A stretch of DNA of 64,000 nt from Roseiarcus sp963753135 (lineage in GTDB: Bacteria; Pseudomonadota; Alphaproteobacteria; Rhizobiales; Beijerinckiaceae), in contig CAVWBA010000022.1 in the NCBI GenBank assembly GCA_963753135.1, positions 1 to 64,000 on the forward strand, read 5' to 3'. The translations under genes were made by a program, and so were the position numbers. Under the pieces are notes generated by a model. The model worked only from the letters and a program-made list of their open reading frames with translations, searched no databases and was not told the DNA's origin. Positions 56,936 to 64,000 of this stretch are shown here, one piece after another. Each line of letters starts with the position of its first letter. Position 1 is the first letter of the stretch.

Positions 56936-57057
56936 ACTAACCTTTATGTTAGCTCAGATGTTCGTCGCGGCCTTGCGAAATATTCGTTTAAATATCGCGT
57001 GCTCGCAGACCACAGAGCTTGAGGCGCGCGAAAGTCTGGCTAACGACAATCTGGCGC

Positions 57058-57493
57058 TTATAGCGATACCTGTTGATATGAGCGGATGTTTTCGGGGAAG
57101 AGGTCGGCGTGCTCGCGCAATCGATAACTCGACCCTTCGATCTGTATGACGACGGCGTGGTGAAGCAATCTGTCGAGGAGCGCGGTTGCGACCAGGGAGT
57201 CGCCAAAGATGTCGCCCCACTCGGCGAAGCCGCGATTTGAGGTGAGGATCTTGCGCCCTTTTCGTAGCGGGCGTTGACGAGTTGGAAGAAGAGATTGCCG
57301 CCACCGGGCGTGACTGGGAGGTAGCCGATCTTGTCGACGATGAGCAGCGCGAAGCGGCAGTCCTCTCGCGAAGAGCGCCGTCGCGTTCAGCCTTGGCGAG
57401 CGCGGCGACGATATCGGCGAGCGAGCTGAAGTAGACGCTGCGCCCGGCTTTGACCGCCTCGACGCCGAGGGCGAGGCTCAGATGAGCCTTCCC
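57058..57493 (-). pseudogene. istB: IS21-family istB helper ATPase fragment
   Basis: The minus strand reads GKAHLSLALGVEAVKAGRS, then SLADIVAALAKAER, IGYLPVTPGGGNLFFQLVN and, after a frame change, ILTSNRGFAEWGDIFGDSLV and HADLFPENIRSYQQ, ending at TAA. This is the IstB ATPase of an IS21 element from its Walker A lysine to its C-terminus. The N-terminus is lost where it meets the IS6 remnant at 57494. No istA is present. Confidence 0.8.
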
Positions 57494-57656
57494 GGTATCG
57501 TCAAGTTGAGGGGATGATGGGCGCGCCGAGTGGCGCCGGTTGGGCTTTTTCCTCTTATGGGAATGTGGCAGCTATCTTGGAGACGTGGCGCCAAACTGCG
57601 AAGGCGCGCTTGGGCGTAGCGCGACGATCCTCGGCGGTTGCATGGTCTGGATAGGG
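57494..57656 (-). repeat. Inverted remnant (163 bp) of the IS6-type element's 3' end
   Basis: Bases 57494-57656 match the reverse complement of 58324-58486 at 160 of 163 positions. They contain the last 100 bases of the transposase gene on the minus strand and the same right terminal repeat. This is the end of a second, truncated copy, facing the intact one. Confidence 0.8.
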
Positions 57657-58486
57657 TACCGTCAGCTTAACGAATATGGAGTGGGTAGCGGGGTAACCGC
57701 GGAGCATGTCGACTTTTCCGTGCCCCCTCTATCGCCGCCATCGTTTTCCGCCTGAAATCATCAGCCATGCGGTCTGGCTCTATTTTCGGTTTCCCTTGAG
57801 CTTGCGCATGGTCGAGGAAATGCTGGCGGCGCGCGGAATCTGCCTGACCTACGAGACGGTGCGCCAATGGGCGATGAAGTTCGGCAAAGAGTTCTCCGAT
57901 CAGATCCGCCAACGGGCTCCGGCTCGCGGCGACAAATGGCGTCTGGATGAGGTCGTGATTTCGATTGCCGGCGAACCCGTCTGGCTTTGGCGCCCCGTCG
58001 ACCAGAATGGCTTCGTTCTCGACGTCTTGGCGCAGCGTCGAAGAGATGGCCGCGCTGCGCAGCGGCTCATGACCAAGCTCCTGAAATCTGCGGTCACGCC
58101 GCCGCGCGTGATGGTCACGGACAAGCTCAGATCTTACGGCGCGGCGCGCGCAAAGCTGGGTCTTCGCGTCGAGCATCGCCAGCATAAGGGCCTTAACAAT
58201 CGAGCGGAGAATTCTCATCTGTCGACACGGCGACGCGAACGGATCATGAAGCGCTTCAAATCGGCCCGACAGGCGCAACGGTTCTTGGCCGTTCACGATC
58301 AGATCGCAAACCTCTTTCACCTTCCCTATCCAGACCATGCAACCGCCGAGGATCGTCGCGCTACGCGCAAGCGCGCCTTCGCAGTTTGGCGCCACGTCTC
58401 CAAGATAGCTGCCACATTCCCATAAGAGGAAAAAGCCCAACCGGCGCCACTCGGCGCGCCCATCGTCTCCTCAACTTGACGATACC
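57655..58486 (+). mobile_element. IS6-family insertion sequence (832 bp)
   Basis: The element runs from GGTACCGTCAGCTTAACG (57655) to the inverse CCTCAACTTGACGATACC (58469-58486), 13 of 18 bases matching as imperfect terminal repeats. It carries one transposase gene. The 832-bp length is normal for IS6. The abutting inverted remnant (57494-57656) and the broken istB mean there is no visible 8-bp target duplication. Confidence 0.78.
57706..58425 (+). CDS. IS6-family transposase
   Basis: A complete 239-residue DDE transposase: YRRHRFPPEIISHAVWLYFR, FPLSLRMVEEMLAARGICLT, YETVRQWAMKFGKEFSDQIR. The catalytic acids are in WRLDEVVISI (Asp), MVTDKLRSYG (Asp) and NNRAENSHLSTRRRERIMK (Glu). It is intact and in frame, so potentially active. 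Start ATG 57706. Confidence 0.92.
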   Translation: MSTFPCPLYRRHRFPPEIISHAVWLYFRFPLSLRMVEEMLAARGICLTYETVRQWAMKFGKEFSDQIRQRAPARGDKWRLDEVVISIAGEPVWLWRPVDQNGFVLDVLAQRRRDGRAAQRLMTKLLKSAVTPPRVMVTDKLRSYGAARAKLGLRVEHRQHKGLNNRAENSHLSTRRRERIMKRFKSARQAQRFLAVHDQIANLFHLPYPDHATAEDRRATRKRAFAVWRHVSKIAATFP

Positions 58487-58525
58487 TCCGGATTGCTTCG
58501 TCCCGCGAGCGATAGGACGGAGGGT

Positions 58526-59416
58526 TCAAATGACGGCGATCGGATCGAGCATGGAGCCCGTGGCGCCTCGGATCTTGACCGGCAGAGCCACAAACAGGAA
58601 CTCGGAAACGCCGTCGCGCGCGAGTTCCTCGAGATAGAGGCTTTCCATGATATAAATGCCCCTCTCGATCAGCAGCAGAGTGTGGACGGGCTGCGGATTG
58701 CTTGGGCTTCCGCGATCTCGCGCAGGCGCGGGCTGGACCTCGAAGGTCTCCGTGTCTGACCCGCAGGCGACAACTCCACATTCCGCGAGCCATCGGGCCG
58801 CCGACAGATCGGGGCCGGGGCCGCGATGGGCCTCGAGTTTGGTTTGGTCGGGCCAGTGCGAGAGGTACCCCGTCCGGACGAGCGCAACATCCCCTTGCCC
58901 GAGCTCCAGTCCGGCCTCGCGCGCCATGAGCTTCAGTTCATCCGCGGAGACAGGCTCGCCGCGACCGAGGGACTGGACGCCTCGATGGCGGGGAACGTCA
59001 AACAGAACCCCGCGGGTCCAGATCGGCGGGATGGCCGTCGCGTCTCCGGCGGTCGGACCAGAGTCCCCTAAATGAGTGGCTGCTGCGCCGCAGAACCAAT
59101 GATCATCCTCGCCGATGGTCATATGGGCGAGCGCGTCGATATGTGCGCCGGAATGTGAAGTCGCCAAAACGTACTCGCACATGTAGCCCAGGCGCGCCTC
59201 ATTGCCGGGTCCCCATGGCTGCGCGCCCGACACTCTGATTCCCTGAGGAGACCGATACGTCAGCACTTGAAACGGAGGGTGGCCGGGAAAGAGCGGCATG
59301 CCCGGAAAGCGATCCACGGCCAACGAATAGATCTTCCCCGCGCGAGCGACGTCCCGAATGTTGAGACGGGGCCGCTCCGCGGGCTTGTCTTCCTGGGTCA
59401 AAGCTGACTCCGCCAT
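58526..59416 (-). CDS. Cyclase-family (PF04199) putative metal-dependent hydrolase
   Basis: A complete 296-residue protein of the cyclase/kynurenine-formamidase-like family. The metal-binding signature HSGAHIDALAHMTIGEDDHW holds the His and Asp residues. It also has DRFPGMPLFPGHPPFQVLTY, RGVLFDVPRHRGVQSLGRGE, ALVRTGYLSHWP and HTLLLIERGIYIMESLYLEE. Substrates of this family include kynurenine, isatin and other amides; which applies here is unknown. Confidence 0.86.
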   Translation of the reverse strand: MAESALTQEDKPAERPRLNIRDVARAGKIYSLAVDRFPGMPLFPGHPPFQVLTYRSPQGIRVSGAQPWGPGNEARLGYMCEYVLATSHSGAHIDALAHMTIGEDDHWFCGAAATHLGDSGPTAGDATAIPPIWTRGVLFDVPRHRGVQSLGRGEPVSADELKLMAREAGLELGQGDVALVRTGYLSHWPDQTKLEAHRGPGPDLSAARWLAECGVVACGSDTETFEVQPAPARDRGSPSNPQPVHTLLLIERGIYIMESLYLEELARDGVSEFLFVALPVKIRGATGSMLDPIAVI

Positions 59417-59816
59417 GAGATTCCTTTCATAGGTTGACTTCGGCCGCTAACGGTTGCCAAGGGCGCTGCCGCGGCGGAATTCGGCTGTCGGTGGAGATGG
59501 CGCGTCCATCGAATTTATGACGCGCCAATTCGCTGTCGGCTTCGTCAGAAATCGCATCGGTTGCCTCCGAGAACCTCACGGCTCAAATTCGTGCGCGCGA
59601 GGTCAAAATTGCTGATCCCCGAGGCGCCATGCACCCGCCGAACGACAGCATTGTCATCGACGCTGCCGATTGCCGTGCGCGATGGCTGGGAACGCGGAGT
59701 CGAAGCAAATAGTCATTGCGATGAACTCCGTACTTGCCCGATGTTGTTGAATCGATCAAGGAAGGGCAAGGCTAAACGTTCGGCCGCGAAGCAAGAAGGG
59801 AGGCGCGGAACCTCGA
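59417..59816. other. Intergenic between a cyclase-family gene and the ABC chimera
   Basis: Four hundred bases. I find no convincing reading frame, RNA gene or hairpin. GGGAGGCGCGG near the right end is the ribosome site of the following frame. Confidence 0.45.
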
Positions 59817-60193
59817 ATGTCTATCGACGGCGTCGCGCCACGAGAGCCGAATGCGGGCGGGGACTGGCGCCCGACGCCAGATGTTCAGGACTCGACCAGC
59901 CCTCCGCCCACGCTTGAATTGCGCGGAATCAGCAAGACCTTTCCCGGAGTCCGAGCGCTGACCGACGTCTCCCTCTCGATTTGGTCCGGCGAGACGCACA
60001 TGCTTCTCGGCGAAAACGGCGCTGGGAAGTCGACCTTGATGAAGGTGCTGTGCGGCGCGGTCTCGGCCGATTCCGGCGAGATTCTGTATGGCGGTCGTCC
60101 GGCCCGGATTGCCTCGACCGCCGACGCGCGCGCGCTTGGGATCGCTGTCATTTTCCAGGAATTTTCACTCGTCCCTCATCTCGACGTCGCGGC
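59817..60193 (+). pseudogene. Sugar ABC ATPase N-terminal fragment (truncated by deletion)
   Basis: About 125 residues of an RbsA/XylG-like ATPase: LELRGISKTFPGVRALTDVS, Walker A LGENGAGKSTLMKVLCGAVS, GIAVIFQEFSLVPHLDV. It then stops being an ATPase: neither signature, Walker B nor the second ATPase domain follows. Instead the DNA continues as the C-terminus of a binding protein. Confidence 0.75.
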
Positions 60194-60712
60194 AAGGGCG
60201 AGGTGATCATCCTCGAGGGCGTGCGCGGCACCGCCACCGCGCAGGATCGCCTGCGGGGCTTCAAGGACGCCCTTGCGGAGTTTCCCGACGTCAAGCTCGT
60301 CGCGTCCCAGCCCGCGAACTATCAGCGGCTGCAGGCGATGCAAGTGATGGAGAACCTGCTGCAAGCCAATCCAAACGTCGCCGGCGTTCTTGCTGCGAAT
60401 GACACGATGGCGATCGGCGCGATGGATGCGCTCTCCGAGGCCGGCAGCAAGGCGCTGATCACAGGCATCAACGGAAGCAAGGAAGCGATCGACGCGATCA
60501 AGTCGGGCAAGATGCTAGCCAGCGGCGACTACAACGGCTTCGTGCAGGGCTGCGTCGGCGCCATGATTGCGCTTCGCTATCTGCGCCACGAGGAGGTTCC
60601 CAAGCAGGTGACGCAGCCGACCGTGGTCATCACGAAGGACAATCTCACGCCTTACGATGTTCCTCTTGAGAGCCGCCAATGTCCGACCTGGGATCAGGTT
60701 CCGAAGAGCTGA
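60194..60712 (+). pseudogene. Sugar-binding protein C-terminal fragment
   Basis: About 172 residues of a ribose-type periplasmic binding protein, without its start or first lobe: KGEVIILEGVRGTATAQDRL, PNVAGVLAANDTMAIGAMDA, ALITGINGSKEAIDAIKSGK, YLRHEEVPKQVTQPTVVITK. It is joined to the ATPase fragment at about 60190 in a different frame. Either a deletion removed the middle of an ABC operon or the assembly joined two places. Confidence 0.75.
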
Positions 60713-60728
60713 ACAGCAAACTGCGGTC

Positions 60729-60771
60729 GACGGGCGCCGCGCATCTGCGCCCGTCTCCAATGGAGACGGGC
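60729..60771 (+). terminator. Alternative hairpins after the binding-protein fragment
   Basis: GACGGGCGC (60729-60737) pairs with GCGCCCGTC (60747-60755), and the overlapping GCCCGTCTCC (60749-60758) pairs perfectly with GGAGACGGGC (60762-60771). The two stems exclude one another. They sit 17 bases past the stop, before a TTCGGTTTC tail, so a terminator is likely. Confidence 0.5.
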
Positions 60772-60821
60772 TTCGGTTTCAGAACGCGCAGAACTCACCA
60801 AACAAGGCTAAGTGGAAGCGC

Positions 60822-61902
60822 CTATGACCGTGGAACAGGGCCGCGCGCGACTGAAGCGCCATCGCGGAAGCCAGCGATTTTTGGCCTAAGTTCGACTCTT
60901 CGCTGATCGGATTCCGTCAGAAGCGCTTGGCGCTTTTGGTAGAGGTCAAGCAGATGTGAGCCGGTCTGGAACATGATGACCACAACCAGGAGCACGCCGA
61001 GGCACAGTTGGACGATGTAGGCCGGCGTCACATTGAAGACCAGGCCGGTGTCCAGGAAATTGACGGTCAACGTCCCGATCGCCGCGCCGATCGCGCCGCC
61101 CTTTCCGCCGAGAATCGAGACGCCGCCGATGAACGCGGCGACTGTGCCGGAGAGCAACAGATACTGGAGCCCGAGCGCCTGCGCCGTTCCTGATCGCAAT
61201 CCGATGACTGCGCCGCCAAGGCCGGCGCAAAAGCCCGAGATCGCAAAGACGATGACCATCGGTCGCCGAAGGCCGATTCCAGCCGCGAGCGCCCCTTTTC
61301 GCGCGCCACCGATGGCATTATTTCGTATAGGCCATGAACAGGCCGACCACGATGAACAGAGCGATGGTCAGAAGGCTCGCGGGTGAGAAATAGTGCAGAA
61401 TGCGCATCTGGATGAAGTCCGGCACGTCGAAGTCAGTCAGCGACACTGTCTTCTCTTCCGCGACAAACAGCGCGACGCCACGGAGCAGCATCAGAGTGCC
61501 GACCGTAAGCACGATGGCCCGCACTCTGAAATACGCAATGAGGAAGCCCTGCACGACACCGATCAATGTAGCGATCGTGAGCCCGAGCGCGATCGAGCTG
61601 ACTGCTCCAAGCGAGTCTGCGTAGCGGACCACGATAACAGCCGTGAGCGCGGCGTTCGATCCGACGGACAAGTAGATTTCGCCAGCAATGATGCACAAGG
61701 TCAGGCTCAGAGCGACCGGTCCGAGGACGGCGAACCGCTCGAAAATCGCGAAGGCGGTGTTGTGGGTCGCGAACAATCCATTGGTCAGCGCGAAATACGT
61801 ATAGACGCTTACCGCCAGCAAGATTGCAAAGCTGAGATCGGCATTGTGGGCGATCCAAGTCGACAAGGAGCGTGCAGCCCGCCCCAATGTCATTGCGCTC
61901 AT
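60822..61902 (-). CDS. Sugar ABC transporter permease (second of two; frameshifted or with a small deletion)
   Basis: About 355 residues of a CUT2-type permease: MSAMTLGRAARSLSTWIAHN, GPVALSLTLCIIAGEIYLSV, VIVVRYADSLGAVSSIALGL, VRAIVLTVGTLMLLRGVALF, and after a break near 61320 the tail PMVIVFAISGFCAGLGGAVI, FIGGVSILGGKGGAIGAAIG and YIVQLCLGVLLVVVIMFQTG. The break has lost several codons (the usual YGREIYAIG stretch) or is an error. The ATG at 61902 overlaps the stop of the upstream permease (ATGA), so translation is coupled. Confidence 0.82.
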
Positions 61903-62912
61903 TCGACGGTCCTCCTGCCGCGACGGGCCGCTGCGAACACGACTACGCTGAGAACGATGATCAGGCCGACTGAAAAGATCCTCGGGCCGCTCGTAAAGCC
62001 GCGCAACACCATCATGTTGTCGACTATGGAAATGAAAATCGCGCCGAGACTTGTGCGCAGCGCCGATCCGAATCCGCCGTTGATCGCGTTTCCCCCGACC
62101 ATCACGGTCGCGATGACCGACATTGTCATGTCGCCCGACGATCCAAATTCCGACGAGAAGTAATTGGCCTGGGCGCTCGAAATCTGCGCCGCAAAGGCGA
62201 CCGCGACGAAGGCGCTGCAGACCGCCGCGATCACGCAAACCTTGATCGCCATCGGCAGGTTCTCGTGACCGGTCGCCCTTCCCGCCGCGCGGTTCGACCC
62301 GATCAGATAGACCTCGCGCCCGAAATTCGTGTAGCGCAGAACGATTTCCGCGACCACGGCGATGACGATGAATCCGACCGTGATGTTCGGGAGGCCGAAG
62401 GTCGAGCCCGTGCCGAGCCATTCGGCGCCGTTTGGGCGCGTGAAAGCGACGACAAGATTGTCGCTCCACCACGACGCCACTCCGTAGAGAAGGCCGGCCG
62501 CGCCCAAGGTGACCACGATGGGATTGCCGCCAAGGCCAATCAATAGTCCTTGTATGGCGCCCGCCGCGACGGCGACCGCCATGGTCGCGAGAAGAGAAAG
62601 GCCGAACTCATTGCCGTGCGACATGCCCATAGCGAAGGTAATGATGGAGAGGGCCGCAATTTCCTTCATCGAGAGCAAAAAGAAGTTTCCGGAGAGGGTG
62701 ACGAAGGTCAGGCCGACGCCCATGATGCCGACAAGAGCGGCGTCCCGGATGATTGTCTTCGCGTTGAACAGGGTCAAAAAATTGGGTGTCGTCAAAGCGC
62801 CGGTCAGGAGGACGACGAGCAATAACGCCATGAGGGCGATCGTCGTGGGAGAACCGAGCGCGACTCGCCGCCTGAAGGTGGGACTAAGGCTCTTGATCTC
62901 GGTCAAGGACAT
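61899..62912 (-). CDS. Sugar ABC transporter permease (first of two)
   Basis: A complete 337-residue CUT2-type permease with about nine hydrophobic helices: TIALMALLLVVLLTGALTTP, LVGIMGVGLTFVTLSGNFFL, IVVTLGAAGLLYGVASWWSD, the loop YLIGSNRAAGRATGHENLP and the ending GLIIVLSVVVFAAARRGRRT. The usual GIDLSVG motif appears as LSGNFFLLSM, a divergent form. It pairs with the second permease as a heterodimeric channel. It follows the ATPase gene by 15 bases. Confidence 0.86.
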   Translation of the reverse strand: MSLTEIKSLSPTFRRRVALGSPTTIALMALLLVVLLTGALTTPNFLTLFNAKTIIRDAALVGIMGVGLTFVTLSGNFFLLSMKEIAALSIITFAMGMSHGNEFGLSLLATMAVAVAAGAIQGLLIGLGGNPIVVTLGAAGLLYGVASWWSDNLVVAFTRPNGAEWLGTGSTFGLPNITVGFIVIAVVAEIVLRYTNFGREVYLIGSNRAAGRATGHENLPMAIKVCVIAAVCSAFVAVAFAAQISSAQANYFSSEFGSSGDMTMSVIATVMVGGNAINGGFGSALRTSLGAIFISIVDNMMVLRGFTSGPRIFSVGLIIVLSVVVFAAARRGRRTVE

Positions 62913-62927
62913 CGCTCGACGGCCGGC

Positions 62928-64000
62928 CTACAGATGCGTTTCGTTGAACGGGTCGGTGATGTCTTTGAGGATACGCTCGGTCGAGATCTCGTTCGGTTCA
63001 AGTTCGCTGATCTGTAGGCCTTTGTAGAACGTCAGTACGCGATCCGGCAGGTAGGTAATCTCTTGAAGGTCGGTTGAAGCGATGACAATCGAGGCGCCGG
63101 AATCACTCAGATCTCGCAGCTTCTGATAAATTTCCGCCTTGGCGCCGACGTCGACCCCACGCGTTGGCTCGTTCACCAAGATAATTTCCGGTGCAATGGC
63201 CAGCCATTTGCCGAGCGCCACTTTCTGCTGGTTTCCGCCGGAAAGCATGCCAGCCTCTTGACCGATGCGCGACGGATCGATGGTGAAGGAAGCGGCCAGC
63301 TCGCGCGCGCGTCCTCGCTCCCGCCTGCCGAAGTTCCAACCATAGGTCGAAATCGTCTTAAGCGCGGGAGACGTCAGAATTCTCCATGATCGGACGGCCT
63401 AGAAAGAGGCCGTCGAGCTTGCGGTCGGGCGAGCAGTAACCGATCTTTCGCGCGAATGGCGTCTCTCGGCCGCGTCGGAACAAATCCTGCGCCACGGACT
63501 TCGATATCGCCTGCGCGGGTTTTGCCGGCTCCCGCGATTGCTGCGAGAATGTCGCCGGCGCCACTCCCGAGTTGACCGGCGAGGCCGAGGATTTCGCCGC
63601 GATAAACCTTGAATTCGACCGGCTCGACGAGCGCGTCCGGCCAAAAATTCTTGGCCGCCAGACAGGCTTCGCGCGCGCGGAGCGCGCGCCGTTCGGGGAA
63701 CATGTTTCCAAGCTTCCGTCCGAGCATGAGTTCGACGAGCGCATTCACATTGAGATCGGCCGCCCTATGCGGCTCCCGGCTGACGCCGTCGCGCATGACG
63801 GTGATGCGGTCGCAGAGCTTGAAGATTTCATCGAGACGATGACTGACATAGATGATCGATTTCCCGCGCCGAGCGAGGCGGCGCACCATGTTGAGGATCC
63901 GTTCGCTATCCGACTCGCCAAGCGCGGCCGTCGGCTCATCAAGGATAAGCACGCTCGGATCGTGGCCGATCAGGCGAGCGACTTCGACAAGATGCTGCTG
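62928..64000 (-). CDS. Sugar ABC transporter ATP-binding protein, two-domain (5' end beyond window, frameshifted)
   Basis: The visible part begins at the right edge (QQHLVEVARLIGHDPSVLIL then DEPTAALGESDSERIL), so it starts inside domain 1 near its signature and Walker B. Domain 2 follows: VEFKVYRGEILGLAGQLGSG with a degenerate P-loop, and the degenerate signature MLSGGNQQKVALGKWLAIAP with ILVNEPTRGVDVGAKAEIYQ and SIVIASTDLQEITYLPDRVL. Indels between about 63250 and 63480 break the frame. It is an RbsA/AraG-type double ATPase that, with the two permeases, forms a second importer; its binding-protein gene would lie off the window. Confidence 0.85.

Noticed and set aside
1..64000. CRISPR array or phage integration block
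   Set aside because: I saw no regularly spaced repeats, no integrase and no phage structural genes. The repeats noted are short intergenic copies and the IS6 arms.

Overview
The window is high-GC DNA that looks like an alphaproteobacterium of the order Hyphomicrobiales. The closest match in style is Beijerinckiaceae or Methylocystaceae, but that placement is inference from gene content. Supporting content includes an FrcBCA-type sugar transporter behind a ROK repressor, trpF-trpB, hisE-coaA, phaA-phaB, a periplasmic PQQ alcohol dehydrogenase with a molybdenum hydroxylase, and many Tat-exported oxidoreductases. It reads as chromosomal, with three tRNA genes and one small IS-rich patch.

Layout. 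0-8 kb: a divergent ROK repressor (cut by the left edge) and sugar ABC operon with a palindrome between them, then sugar-type oxidoreductases, a flavin monooxygenase-like gene and a Nmad3-type gene. 8-20 kb: redox and hydrolase genes, an amidase, a GDSL hydrolase, a long fused 5-oxoprolinase, two aldo/keto reductases in total and small secreted proteins. 20-30 kb: beta carbonic anhydrase, a DHPS-HPPK (FolP-FolK) fusion, ilvE, a ModE-like regulator, trpFB without trpA, mannonate dehydratase, accA and tRNA-Trp/tRNA-Gly. 30-34 kb: a minus-strand group of accessory genes with a calpain-like protein and a proline-rich beta-barrel-type protein. 34-40 kb: a second amidase and a SAM-cyclase-AAA-TPR signalling protein. 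40-47 kb: an AT-rich gap with a promoter-like site, a co-directional radical SAM / ATP-grasp / GNAT set, phaAB and tRNA-Val. 47-51 kb: hisE, coaA and secreted proteins. 51-57 kb: a probable periplasmic alcohol-to-acid oxidation locus (2Fe-2S subunit, molybdopterin subunit, Rieske protein, PQQ dehydrogenase with a lanthanide-type DxD pair, small secreted protein), headed by a perfect palindrome. 57-58.5 kb: a broken IS21 istB invaded by an IS6-type element beside an inverted remnant of the same element. 59-64 kb: parts of two sugar ABC loci. One is a deletion chimera of an ATPase N-terminus and a binding-protein C-terminus. The other is a minus-strand ATPase-permease-permease operon running off the right edge.

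A general caution: about twenty genes, including core genes such as trpB, trpF, ilvE and coaA, are broken by single-base indels, and several are repaired by adding or removing one base in a short homopolymer run. I read most of these as sequence or assembly errors, so I give the whole-gene span and mark the break. Real decay is better supported for the IS21 fragment, the ABC chimera, the glyoxalase remnant and the duplicated peroxidase tail.
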